A DNA stretch of 64,000 bases from Ectobius pallidus. Taxonomy: Eukaryota > Arthropoda > Insecta > Blattodea > Ectobiidae. Below are positions 1 through 11,026 of this stretch, one piece after another; the first letter of the stretch is position 1, and every line of letters starts with the position of its first letter. The notes beneath the pieces are model-generated. The model did not search any database. It had not been told where the DNA came from and was given only the letters and a program-made list of their open reading frames with translations. The stretch covers positions 121,802,043 through 121,866,042 of the forward strand of contig CAXKWD010000004.1 of assembly GCA_964059195.1 (NCBI GenBank), in the 5' to 3' direction. A program made the position numbers and the translations under genes.

Positions 1-725
1 GCATTTACCCGGAAACCCTGGAAAACTACGGAAATCCGGAAAAAATAAGTTTTTCTTTGTTTCTTGCTCCTGATATGCCCAGGGAATTTCTGACTCACAT
101 ATTATTTGTTGGTATTGTCATCTAGTTTAAGGTTTCAGTTGTTTGCCTCTTACCAATTACAACATATCCCCGGAAAACCACCTATATACGGAGAAAATGA
201 AAATGTTTTATTTTTCAAATCTTTGTTCTTTGCTTCTAATATTCAAAGGGAATTTCTGACTCATATGTCTTTTCGTTGGTATTGCCATCCAGATTAAGGT
301 TTCAGTTGTTTGCCCCTTATCAATTACAGCAAATCCCCAGAAAACTCCGAAAAAAACGGAAACATGGAGAAAATGACTTTGTTTTAATTTTTTTAAATCT
401 TACTTCTTTGTTCCTAGTATTCAAAGGGAATTGGTGACTCATATGTTTTTGTATTGGTATTGCCATCTACATTAAGGTTTGCCCCTTATCAATTACAGCA
501 TATCCCTGAAAAACTCCGAAAACCACGAAAATCCGCACAAAATGAGTTCGTTTAAATTGTTTAAAAACCTTTGTTCTTTGATCCTAATATTCCCTGGGAA
601 TTTCTGACTTAAATATTTTTTTGTTGGTATTGTCATCTAGATTAAGGTTTCAGTTGTTTGTCCGTTATCAATTACAGCATATCCCCGTAAAACCCGGAAA
701 ACCACGGAAATCCACAGAATTTCTA
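1..725 (+). repeat. ~175-bp tandem repeat, block 1
   Basis: At least four diverged copies of one unit. Landmarks such as CAATTACAG recur near 153, 320, 490 and 669, giving a spacing of 167-179 bp. Each unit runs from a GGAATTTCTGACTCATATG-like segment, through a TTAAGGTTTCAGTTGTTTGCC segment, to CCCCGGAAAACTCCGAAAAC and a T-rich stretch. The block starts outside the window. Short open frames in it are repeat-derived and not credible genes. Confidence 0.9.
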
Positions 726-966
726 GAACTCGGAACTTGTGATCTACAGTCACTGTAACCGTTATTGTGAAATAATTCTCCTGCTTCAGGTGTGTCCTTT
801 GCAGGTATAAAAGGGTGAATATGTGGACTACGAGATATCTGCCATAGTTGTGTTGGTCACATGCAAAGAAAAGGGAAATCATATCTTCTAAACATGCCAA
901 GTGTAAGTTTAAGTTGTTTTCCTTAGTTGCTTGCTGAAATCTTAAAATCAATGACACTTTGTCCAT
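720..966 (-). pseudogene. Fragment of the long-TIR element protein (N-terminal conserved region)
   Basis: Minus-strand translation from about 950 to 775 reads as a protein fragment with the pattern NLHL, then LEDMISLFFACDQHNYGRY, then a hydrophobic segment. The same pattern (WDAHL, KRMIPYFHASGHFPYAK) occurs in the 621-residue frame at 58579, so both belong to one uncharacterised protein family. There is no start context or full domain here, and the downstream end runs straight into the tandem repeat. It is a relic sitting exactly between two oppositely oriented satellite blocks. The family match rests on my reading of two sequences, not on a search. Confidence 0.6.
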
Positions 967-1164
967 ATTACTAATCCAAAATTATGCTGTTTTACCCAAT
1001 GTCCCTTCTGTAACTTAAGTCAAGAAAGTTTGGTAGGGACTGTGGAAGGTTTGGCAAGATAAATTATCATTCACAGATGTCAAATTAGAAAATGAAGGGT
1101 GTTCTGCCAGGTTTTCAATCGCTTCCATCCCTTCAGCATCAGGATTTTTTCCAGTATTCTTTGT

Positions 1165-2756
1165 CATGCTGTAATTGGTAAGGGGAAAGCAACTGAAACC
1201 TTAAAAACTATATGGCAACAGAAACAAAAATTATGTGATTAATAAAATTCCCTGGGAATATTGGTATCAAAGAGCAAAGATTTAAAAAAAATTAATACAA
1301 AATCATTTTCTCCGGATTTTCGTGGTTTTCGGAGTTTTCCGGAGATATGTAATTGATAAGGGGAAAACAACTGACCCCTTAATCTAGATGGCAATACAGA
1401 CACAAAAGCATATGAGTCACACATTCTCTTTGGATATTAGCAGCAAAGAACTACGATTTAAAAAAATGAAAACAAAGTAATTTTTGAGTTTTGTCCATTC
1501 TGTAGCGATAATCTTAATGATTTATGTATAGCGTAGAGCTTTATCACTGGTACTCACAACTAAATTCAAATCGCACGCGCTGTACGATACAGTTATCCAG
1601 AAATGTCTTCCCAACAACAACAACAACAACACCACGGAAGTCAGTTGCTGAAGATGGCCGATCCATGCGGTTGAAAGCGCTCCAACAGGTAACAAAATAC
1701 CGCAATTTAGTAGTGAGTACCAGTGATAAAGCTCTACGCTATACATAAATCATAAAGTAATTTTCTCCGGATTTCCGTGGTTTTCAGGGTTTACGTGGAT
1801 ATGCTGTAATTGATAACGGGCAAACAACTGAAACCTTAAACTAGATGGCAATACCAAAAAAAAACAAAAAAAAAAAAAAAACATATGAGCCAGAAATTCC
1901 CTTGGATTATTAGGAGCAAAGAACAAGGATTTTAAAGGAATTTTTAAAAAGTAAATTTCTCTGGATTCCCGTGGTTTCGGAGTTTTCTGGACATATGCTA
2001 TAATTCATAAGGGGCAAACAACTGAAACCTTAATCTAGATGGCAATTCCAACAAAAAAACATACAAATCAGAAATTCCGTTTGAATATTAGGAGTAAAGA
2101 ACAAAGATTTGAAAAATAAAACATAGTCATTTTCTCCATCTATACGTGGTTTTCCGGGGATATGCTGTAATTGGTAAGGGGCAAACAACTGAAACCTTAA
2201 TCTAGAGGGCAATACCAACACAAAAACATATGATTCACCAATTCCCTTTGAACAAAGGGACAAAGAACAAAGATTTTAAAAAATTTAAACGAAGTCATTT
2301 TCTCCGATTTTCCGTGGTTTTCGGAGTTTTCCGGGGATATGCTGTAATTGATAAGGGGCAAACAACTGAAACCTTAATCTAGATGGTAATGCCAATAAAA
2401 AACATATGAGTCAGAAATTCCCTTTGAATATTAGGAGCAAAGAACAAAGATTTAAAAAATAAAACATAGTCATTTTCTCCTTATATACGTGGTTTTCCGG
2501 GGATATGTTGTAATTTGTAAGGGGCAAACAACTGAAACCTTAAACTAGATGCCAATACCAACAAAAATGTGTGTGTCAGAAATTCCCTGGGAATATTAGG
2601 AGCAAAGAACAATGCAAAATTAAATTCATTAAGTTCATTTTCTCTGGATTTCCGTGGTTTTCCGGGTAAATGCTGTAATTGACAAGGGGGCAAACAACTA
2701 AAAACTTAAACTAGATGGCAATACCAACAAAAAAATATATGTGTCGGAAATTCCCA
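1165..2756 (-). repeat. ~175-bp tandem repeat, block 2 (inverted relative to block 1)
   Basis: The same unit as 1-725 on the opposite strand. GCTGTAATTG-type landmarks lie near 1170, 1346, 1811, 1990, 2165, 2340, 2508 and 2675, a spacing of 167-179 bp apart from one gap filled by the insertion at 1517-1753. The block ends in an 18-base G run at about 2759-2776. Confidence 0.9.
1517..1753. mobile_element. MITE with ~45-bp terminal inverted repeats
   Basis: The two ends are near-perfect inverted copies (ATGATTTATGTATAGCGTAG at the left end), each extending to an ACTAAATT motif. Together they give a 237-bp element inside satellite block 2. The interior holds a (CAA)n run at about 1611-1631. Because the ends are mirror images, both strands show matching open frames, which are artefacts. 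The target duplication is unclear. Confidence 0.8.
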
Positions 2757-3591
2757 CGGGGGGGGGGGGGGGGGGAGGGTTTCATATTAGTGGCCCATGG
2801 TCTACAAAACAGTGTCATCTCAAGTCAAAAGGTGCACACAAGTTTTCAACTCGCATTTACTGACAGGACAGAAAACAAGAATGTGTTATGCATTGTTAAC
2901 CCTTTGTTGCTTACTACTTAAATTCCCCTGCACGACCATAATAACCATGTCTTTTAAACTGGGTGTTTAAATTTTGAAGAGAAATTTAAAGAAAAATAAG
3001 ATAAAAGCTAAACTTAAATTTTGAAGAAACATTTCAAGGAAAATAAGATATATATATAAAAAAAATAAAAAAAAGCTAAACATATAATTCCTTTTGCACT
3101 TTCATTCTGAGACATCCAAAATTTTTTTTTGTAAATTGCTTCTGGTGGTATTCCAAAAAACAGCCTGTTATGCAGATTGGTAGCTTGCATTGCTTACAGT
3201 TGAAAGTACTGTAGTTTGTTTTCCCCTTCCAGAAGCAGCTTTCATTTTATTTCACATACATAGAGCACATGCTCTAGCACAGGCCTTTCCAACTGAGGTG
3301 CTTCCACGGCGCAGGCCAGCACCGGTGTAGCACCAGATGCAGCTCCACAGGTCTAACCAGCGTTCAGCTTACGAAAACAATATTATTAACAACAATTTTG
3401 TGAACACATAAACACACCATTTATACTCTACTTAAATTGTGTTTGTGAGCATTTAGAATTTAAGTAGATTGTTAACATCGTTTTGCCGCAACTAATTTAC
3501 CAATATTTCGTACAATCGATTTAGCAATAGAAATTCAAAGTACAGCCTCTAAGGCAACATCAGACAGAGAAGTCCTGGTTTTACTTTTATT

Positions 3592-4745
3592 AAGTGCCAG
3601 TATGGTACTTTATGAGATTGTGTGTGGGGACGAAAAATGTCTGTCCGTCTGTCTGTCCGTCCGTGTGTCTGTACGCGCCATAACTCAAATACGCTTTTTC
3701 GGATTTTCATGAAACTTGGAAAACACATTTATAATGTCAATGGGAAGAACCCTATTGATATTGAACCAAATCGGTTCACCGGTACCGGAGTAATGCCCAA
3801 TTTAGTGCCTATTTTAATAGATTGTATCGGATTTCCATGAAACTTGGTATACCCATTTATGACGTCCATGAGAAGTGCCCTATTGAATTTGAACCTAATC
3901 TGTTGACCGGTACTGGAGTAAAACCCAATTTAGTGTCTACTTTAAAGGCGCAATAACTCAAATACGCTTTATCGGATATTTATGAAACTTCGTATACGCA
4001 TTTATAATGTCCATGGGAAGACGTTTATTGATATTGGACCAAATCGGTTGGCCAGTACCGGAATAATGCCCAATTTAGTGTTTTTATGTTAATATATAAG
4101 AAGTCGCGATAACTCAAATATGCTTTATTGGATTTTCCTGAAATTTTGTATACCCATTTATAATGTACGTGGAAAGACGTCTACTGATATTGGACCAAAT
4201 CGGTAGACCGGTACTGGAGTAAAACCCAATTTAGTGTATATTTTAAAGACGCGGTAACTCAAATACGCTTTACCGGATTTTTATGAAACTTGGTATACAC
4301 ATTTATAATGTCCATGGGAAGACGTCTATTCATAATGGATAAAATCGGTTGACCTGTTTCAGAGTAATGCTCAATTTAGTGCCTATTTTATGGTAATATA
4401 CGTATTCGAAAGAATTTATAAAAAAATGAAAATCAGTTATCTTGACAACATAGCCTATTGTTTTACTGTGATCTTATAAGGCCTTGGAAATTAAAATACA
4501 GGTAGCTTTGACAAAAAACACTATTGATTTACATGCGCTTATCCAACTAGACCGTTAAAAGGACCCAGGTGGCCGAGATGGTAGACCTTTCTTCTTCGGT
4601 AAGTCCTGCTTAATGAATAAATTTGGAGCTTAACTTGGAAATCAATTTAAAAAAAAAAAAATATTCTGCATATCATAATTGCAGTCATAACTGATTAAAC
4701 AAAAACATACTGGCACTTTGTTACATCAGTTTACCTGATTTTATT
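3592..4745. mobile_element. Dispersed element with AAGTGCCAGTATG ends and internal tandem repeats
   Basis: It begins AAGTGCCAGTATG and has the inverted copy at 4706-4718; similarity to a second copy (34858-36045) continues to about 4745. A GTCTGTCCGT-rich start is followed by four to five diverged ~145-bp repeats. Each repeat contains TAACTCAAATACGC, a GAAACTTGGTATACxCATTTATAA-type block and an ACCAAATCGGTTGACCGGTAC-type block. There is no coding potential, and the superfamily is not assigned. Confidence 0.7.
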
Positions 4746-5008
4746 TAAATTCGTAATTGAAAACATCTGTTCACATGCATAAGTTGTCTCGAACACTGGT
4801 GTAAGTTTTAAAAAAGTGCGTGAAGTCTGGAAAATTTCTGTGGATGAATGAAATTGTAAAATGAAAGCAAATCGCCGGACTAGTAGTAGTACCTGTACTT
4901 TTATCACCTCTGTTTGGAAACATGATGGTGATTTTCAGGACAAAATATGGCTTCATAAATATTCAAGTTGAGGTGCCATATAATTAATTTATTTGAATGT
5001 GCATTGCA

Positions 5009-5380
5009 TTTTTTTTTTTTAATTCTGTTTATTTATTCTGGCAGAGCTAAAGCCATTTGGCCTTCTCTTCCGCTCTACCAGTAAAAAAACTACATTACTA
5101 ATACATAACACAAATACATAATATTACAGATAATTAATTAATACTTAATACTTAAATACCAACAACTAAACATAGTTATAATTTATAAACTAGAGTGCTA
5201 TAAAGCATTAAATTACAAAAGAAAATTACAAAATTAAATTACAAAATATAAAAATACTAAAGAAAATAATTAGGATTATAGCCTAAGATATTTAAAATTA
5301 TACTAACTAATACTAAAGAGAAAAACGTATAGTTACAAGAAGTTAGGCTACGGGTTACAAATATCAAAAAGAGCTCCAAT
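5009..5380 (-). mobile_element. 3' end of a LINE-type retroelement
   Basis: On the minus strand the segment ends with an AATAAA-containing stretch followed by a poly(A) run (poly-T at 5009-5020). Just inside this is a block that reads GGAAGAGAAGGCC on that strand, also found in the LINE 3' end at 31158-31250. It is a 5'-truncated 3' UTR with no coding sequence. Confidence 0.55.
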
Positions 5381-5394
5381 TAAGATTTCTAGTT

Positions 5395-5790
5395 ACTACG
5401 ATGAAAAACAAATCTAAATTACATGGTTTAAAATTATGCATTCATCGTGCAATTTCTGTAACAACGTCTGATACTATCCGAAGTTTTCGTAAATAGATAA
5501 ATTTAATGATTTTAATAAAGGAAAGTTGTCAAAATTTCCGGCTTTAAGTTGATCTTGAAATAATAAATTATGCATTTTGAAAGCCTTAATTCTGTCACAC
5601 ATGGTGCTAATTAACTAATTTCTCCCTTGCAACTAAATATTTAAATCATTTAAATAAGACGTTACATCCACAAGAAAGCGAGTTCGTCTATCCATTGTTC
5701 TGCTGACGCACGCACATGCAGTAGCAACATGAGGAAGGAGAGCACTGGGCTGCCGTTGGGTGCTGCGATGGTGCGCACCAGCGCAGAGTG
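5395..5790 (-). pseudogene. hAT transposase relic
   Basis: The minus strand encodes RRTRFLVDVTSYLNDLNI, a stop, LQGRN, a stop, LISTMCDRIKAFKMHNLLF and further recognisable residues, interrupted by at least three stops. The F-LVDVT-LNDLN-LQGR-IKAF pattern is typical of the hAT transposases often annotated as GTF2I-repeat or zinc-finger BED-like proteins. This explains the hAT ends at 3280 and 5809. It is clearly inactive. Confidence 0.7.
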
Positions 5791-5817
5791 CTCGAGTTGG
5801 AAAGGCCTGCTTTAGCA

Positions 5818-6510
5818 CGACCTGGTATTTTCAGAAGACTGTGAAAAAGTTTAGAGATGCAGTATTGAAAGGCAAACTTCTTTTTCTGCCTTTATGTTTG
5901 GGAGACTTGAAAACTCTTGATTAGCTATACTAAGTTGAGTCTGAAGGTCAGCTATCGCTTTACATGTCCTGTAAGGGCTGGCAGTTATTTAGATTGTAGA
6001 GAATGAAACTGTTTACAATAGACACATTCACTCAAACAAAAATAATTTCTCACTGACGAGGGATTCTGTACTTGCATCTGCATGGACAAAGACTGTGATT
6101 ACCGGTATTACTACTGTACTCGTATTTGTGCAATAAGAAAAATGGGCTGACATGTTTTTTGCATTAGCATAACACAGTCTCTTTGTCTATGACTCATTCT
6201 GAGGTCTAGTGATAGCTTCATATATCGCTCAATGTATTGAGTAAGAGTGCATTGAAAGAGCATTTCAAGCTGTTTAGTACCACACTGAGGGTTTAGAACT
6301 CTAGCGTTCTGGAGCATTAGGGATGGCAAAGGGTTAACATTAATGTAGACAAATTAAGGAAGTTTCTTCTATACTTTTTAAAGAACTACGCATTTTGTAG
6401 AACTCAACAATTAAAGAATTTTGCCAGGATATCATCACAACAACACAAAATATGGTATTAGTGAATATGATAGGTGCAAAAGTTAGTAAGAAAAATGAAA
6501 ATTTGAAAAG
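5818..6510. other. Unannotated stretch
   Basis: AT-rich sequence without recognisable coding or element ends, except the TTAA-flanked CAAAGGG end at 6327-6337. The frame at 6111-6329 (minus) is not recognised and is probably chance or decayed transposase. Confidence 0.5.
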
Positions 6511-6512
6511 TA

Positions 6513-7912
6513 CCGTATTTTATGGACTATAAGACGCTCCGGACCATAAGATGCACCTTGATTTTAGGATGGAAATTTAAAGGAAAAGAAATTTAATGCG
6601 ATTCTAAATGACAAATTTTAAAGGGAATAATTTACTTCATTGCATAAACAAATGATAACTTTGTACAATGGGATCAGTGTAAATAACTTCTAACTTTAAA
6701 CCTGCGTTGTACGAAAATCCCTTTGTACATGTGGCATCACATAAATTTTAACTACCGAACTGATTTCTCATGAAATAGTGAAAATACTTTTACACCCTCT
6801 AACCCTCAATTCACCATACGGTAAGTGTAACGGGACAAGGCTGTTTAGAGGTCACTGCCTTCATTTAAACCACCCGACGGAGACAACTCCTTTCGTATAA
6901 AAAACTCAACATTATTTTCTTTTTGCATTGTATACCTGGCTTCCAGCTACCTTCATTTTACAATTGGGACAAGTGCACTGATGTACAGTCTGTGCAAAAA
7001 TGTGTAATTATCCTATTGTTTATAACACCTTGTTTATAACTATGGTATTCTGGCAATATTTACCATATTTTTACTTTTTTGTATACTTCTGACCATTTGA
7101 ATTTGAATTTGAATTTGAATTTAGCCTATGAAATCCCTTAACGGGCAAAGGCCTCCTGCTGATCGCAGGGAAGCTCAGGTGCACTCATTAGGGGAGCTAC
7201 TCCTAAAGAGTGTTGTGCTACGTCCGTTTAGTCACTAGTTTTATCACTGTCACATCACTATTTTCATTATGTTTGGTCTCATTCCTCTACTTGCAATATT
7301 CCTTTTTCTAGATCTTTCCACTGATCCCTGTTTCTGGCCTGCCGTGTCCATTGTTTTCCCGCTCGTTGTGTGAAGAGTTCTGCCCATCTTGTCCTCTGTC
7401 TCCCTACGTGTCTTCTTCCTATTCGTGGGTCCCACATAGTGATCCTGTAGGTCCATCTTGTTCCTTCCATTCTTGCTACATGGCCTCCCCACTTCCATTT
7501 GAGACGTTCTGCTGTTGAGACCACATCCCTCATGCCTGTTCGTCTTCTTAACACCTCATTACGTATTCTGTCTTTTAATGTGACATGGAGTATCTTGCGT
7601 TCCATTCTCCTCTGGCAGGTTTGTAGCATTCGTTTTGTATTTCCATTGAGCGACCAGGTTTGACTGCCATACAATAGCACTGGCAGGACACATGTCTCCA
7701 ACACTTCTGCCTTTAGGCTTGTTCTTAGATTGGTATCGGTCAGAATGTGCTTTAAGCTCCAGAATTTCTTCCAGGCTTGGCCAATCCTTCTTTTTACTTC
7801 CTTTACTGTGTTTGTCTGAAAGGCTAATTGCTGACCTAGATATAGACGCACCCAATTTTCAAGGCTCTGTTTTCAAAGTAAAAAAGTGTGTCTTATGGTC
7901 CGTAAAATATGA
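6513..7912. mobile_element. DNA transposon with CCGTATTTTATGGACTATAAG ends (TA target)
   Basis: The left end CCGTATTTTATGGACTATAA at 6513 is inverted at 7886-7912, each next to TA. Similar ends occur at 8518/9936 and 23526/24459 in this window, so this is a recurring family. The TA duplication suggests Tc1/mariner or pogo affinity. No transposase remains. An RTE LINE has inserted into it. Confidence 0.7.
7090..7860 (-). mobile_element. RTE/BovB-like LINE, 5'-truncated
   Basis: A 190-residue minus-strand frame (7851-7279) matches the C-terminal part of RTE-type reverse transcriptase proteins: YLGQ, RRIGQAWKKFWSLK, CVLPVLLYGSQTWSLN, then RRRTGMRDVV and KWKWGGHVARM. The 3' end carries a (GAATTT)n run at about 7097-7122, typical of RTE tails. 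The catalytic core and endonuclease are missing. It lies inside the element at 6513-7912. Confidence 0.85.
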
Positions 7913-8517
7913 TAAATCCTGTTAAGAAAAACTAATTGAGGCTCTGATTTTTAGCATCAGGGAAGGGATTCTTATTTTATAGCATGGCAAATCAAGTGGA
8001 GCTCTGTGGCGCTCCATGGATGGATACAGCATACCGTTCAATCCCTGCATCATTCACCTCTGCATTTTGACTTTTTTGGTAGATATCTACTTTGGTAGAA
8101 TTTTAGGTAGATTAGGGAAATGTGTTTAGCCTTCTGCCTCTTGATTGGAGTTGCTGGTTCTCTATCTGTACTTATTTGTCCTCATGAGACTCAGGGCACT
8201 CCTTAACAGCCCCCTCTACCTCAGAAGATTTCATAACAGACTGATGATCATATCCATAGCAAACAACACAACCAATGAATCATGGAGCTGGACAATATTT
8301 CATTATTGTTCTATAAATGTATGTAATATAATTATTGTTTGAAAGATTTGTATGCATTTGTATTCTATGGTAAGATAAGAAAAGAAAAGTTACTGCTGTC
8401 AATACACTCCATAGAGTTTCTGACATTGTCAGTTTATATCTAGTGATATATATTTAGTAACAATTTGTAAAATCTATAAAGGTAAGATGAGATGATTTAA
8501 TTCAGAATTGGACAATA

Positions 8518-9936
8518 CCGTATTTACTCGTGTAATGGATGCCCCTGCATAAAGGACATATCCCAATTTTTTGTAATAATAAATAAAAATGAAGAATCCC
8601 CGCATAATATTCGCATCTCATTTCTAACAAACAATTATTTTAATAGTATCTGAAGTCCTAAGATTGGAAAGCCTGCTTATTATTAAATTCAAGTTTTTAA
8701 ACTACACTGCATGGAAAGAGTACTTGTTATTGGTTCTTATTAACGCAGTAGACAATAAATATACCCGATTGTCGATTAATAATGCAGTATTCTTAGGACA
8801 TCTGCAGTAGACAGATAAAGAGAATGGATAAGAACCAACCAAAAAATTCAAGTTATACAGGGAGTTTTAAGCTGAAAGTTATAAAATTCACAGAAGAACA
8901 CATCTGTTTATGCAACTGTTAACTATCGATCAATGTATGTGCAACTAGGGTGGCCATTTCTAAAATGTCAGAAAGGAGGACACACATCTTCGGTAATCTA
9001 GCATAGTATAACTTCGGGCAAGGACGGCTGGACAGCAGATATTACATGGTATAACCCTGACTAATTTTACTTAATAACTGCATTTACATTAAATAAATGA
9101 TTTTACACTGCAAAAAGAGATTTTCATCTCTATTTATGAATGTACAATGCAATGAATGTACAATACAAATGGAGACTTGAACAACAATCAACAGTACGGC
9201 CAACGCCACGTACTGCACCAAACAAATGATAGTACCACCGCAGTCTCGAGAATTACACTGCCTGTCCATGCTTAATTTTAACAAGGAGTTTAGAATATTG
9301 TTAAATTGCCAAATTTCTCCAGTAGAGACGACACAGTTCACACCAGATAGCATGAAATTCCAGCACATTTCAGTTTCCGAGTTTATACTTCAGAGGGCAA
9401 CACAGCCTACGGTAATGTAAAGGGTATTGCAGCTGGGTGTGAAAGGTGCTGCCATCTGTAATGTCGCCGCGTACGCAAAATTAGCCGTATAGGACAGGCA
9501 GCGTATACACGAGTAATACAGTCTAGAAGGCAGTGGATAGTACGCTATCATCATATGGACAAGCGTGCCAACCTTAGGAATAGATTCCTTGGCAGGAACA
9601 TACGGGAAAATACAAATTTATTTAATACGCTTTACCAATCCATCAGTCTCGAAAAGGGGGACAAATCAACGTCCGGCATAAAGCCGCGCTGGATGGAGGA
9701 CTGCTTATCCAAAAGCCTTATGGTTCGGACACCCTATGTGCAACACAATTGATATGTAAATTAGTCATGGCCTCTATATCGATATGTATACTATGTATAC
9801 TTTTGATCATACATTAGCAGGCACATCTTTTAATATGTGCTTTTTTCCACTAAAATGTTTTCCTCGCATAAAGGATGCACCCTAGTTTTTTGTTATCTGG
9901 AAGAAGAAAGTGCATTTATTACATGGGAAAGTACGG
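8518..9936. mobile_element. DNA transposon with CCGTATTTACTCGTGTAATG ends
   Basis: The left end after TA (8516-8517) is matched in inverted orientation at about 9913-9936, followed by TA. A second end-like motif (ACACGAGTAATAC) near 9505 suggests an internal or nested end. The short open frame at 9555-9752 has no domain I recognise. It is probably non-autonomous. Confidence 0.65.
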
Positions 9937-9946
9937 TATTTATCCC

Positions 9947-10646
9947 TGGATTTACCTTAATCTCCATGGATTTAAAAGCTAATTTCATAACCTATTGAGT
10001 AGTGTGTTATATATCGGATGAGGTGTTTGTCATTTGAACTGACAAGAGGTAAGGAACGACATGTGATTTTTCGACTATGTTATACATAGACCTAGCTTGT
10101 CCTATTCTTTCTTCTCATAGCATTTCTAATGATATTTTATTGGTGCTATTTTACCACATAAACATGAACTGAAGTGCAGTGTTGATTATTCTGTAGTCAG
10201 CAAAATGCAAAAATATTAATTAATGAACAGTGATTTTCATTTAATATTCTAATATATAAAGAAAAACTGGAAGATACTATCACAAATATGTTGATTTAAA
10301 ATAAAAAGTGTCCAGTTGGCATGTTAATTATCTGATTTTTGTGTTAAAGACATAAACTGCTACATACTGTAGGAAGTGAAATGTAATTAAGCCATCTACT
10401 GTAGTAAAAAAATTACTTCCATAAAATTTGTAATTTGTCTTTAAATTCATTGAAAAATCTGGTGACCTTATTGTAAGGTTCATTTAAATCTACTGAAGTA
10501 GTGATAATACTACATTTTCTATGATCAATAATTCATTATCTCCTTCGAGCTGTGTGCAGGATGTTCTAGAATTCGCATGCTAACTCTGCCCTTACGTGTT
10601 CTATGGTTTTTAAACCATCTTGGGTCAAGTACCATAACTGTTAAGC
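9947..10646. other. Unannotated stretch
   Basis: AT-rich; no element ends, RNA genes or coding signal seen. It would be intronic or intergenic just 3' of the last exon found of the MTMR-like gene, on that gene's strand. Confidence 0.5.
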
Positions 10647-10661
10647 TAAAGAAAGACAAAG

Positions 10662-10839
10662 ACAAAGTCCGCCGCCGTGGGTGAGTCGGTAGCACGCCTG
10701 CCTTCCACTCCGGCGGCCCGGGTTCGATTCCCGGCCGGGTCGGGGATTTTTCAGTAGTGAAAGATCCCCTCCCCGGGTTCAGGACTGGGTGTGTGTCAGT
10801 AGGTTAAGATAATGCACATTGTGCGCGATTCCTTAATTA
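10662..10839 (+). mobile_element. tRNA-derived SINE with 15-bp target duplication
   Basis: Pol III A-box (GTGAGTCGGTAGCACGCC) and B-box (GGTTCGATTCCC) lie near 10680 and 10728, followed by a short tRNA-unrelated body. The element is flanked by perfect copies of TAAAGAAAGACAAAG (10647-10661 and 10840-10854). On the gene's strand it lies downstream of the exon at 10880-11026, only about 20 bp past the splice donor. Confidence 0.9.
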
Positions 10840-10879
10840 TAAAGAAAGACAAAGTTCAAATGACTGGATGGTGGCTTAC

Positions 10880-11026
10880 CTTGCAATACCACTGTTTCTT
10901 CTCTCAGAATAGCTTCGGCAGCCTCTATAGCTTTACACAAACAGGCTGATACGATATGAAGCCAACGACTAGCCTCAAGTAATGAGAAAAAATGGTTATC
11001 TTGCATCCAAAATTGACGAAGACTTT
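10880..11026 (-). CDS. MTMR10/12-like protein, exon 8 of those found
   Basis: The exon is bounded by CAG at its 5' side and GTAAGC at its 3' side. It completes a Glu codon with the previous exon and ends in phase 1. It encodes ESLRQFWMQDNHFF, then LEASRWLHIVSACLCKAIEA and ends REETVVLQ. In MTMR10-type proteins the corresponding helix leads directly to the strand where active myotubularins carry their Cys-x5-Arg loop. That loop would be in the next exon, which I could not find below 10880, so the catalytic state cannot be judged here. Confidence 0.88.

Larger units (their letters stand above)
3280..5809 (-). mobile_element. hAT-type DNA transposon with 8-bp duplication
   Basis: The ends are inverted copies starting CAGGCCTTTCCAACT. 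They are flanked by CTCTAGCA (3272-3279) and CTTTAGCA (5810-5817), an 8-bp duplication with one mismatch, which is diagnostic for hAT. A minus-strand transposase relic lies next to the right end. The interior is also occupied by the repeat at 3592-4745 and by a retroelement 3' end at 5009-5380. Confidence 0.8.
2900..6333. mobile_element. piggyBac-like element (TTAA flanks), candidate
   Basis: TTAA is followed by CCCTTTG at the left (2896-2906). At the right, CAAAGGG is followed by TTAA (6327-6337). TTAA duplication with CCCTTT ends is characteristic of piggyBac elements. The shared TIR is only about 7-8 bp, so the pairing could be coincidental. A minus-strand open frame at 6111-6329 has no recognisable domain. 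A hAT element (3280-5809) occupies most of the interior. Confidence 0.45.

Noticed and set aside
1522..1748. Mirror-image open frames on both strands
   Set aside because: They arise from the inverted repeats of the MITE.
1..10879. Next (C-terminal) exon of the MTMR-like gene
   Set aside because: I looked on the minus strand for the conserved post-helix segment and found no convincing match; it may be outside the window or missed because it is short.
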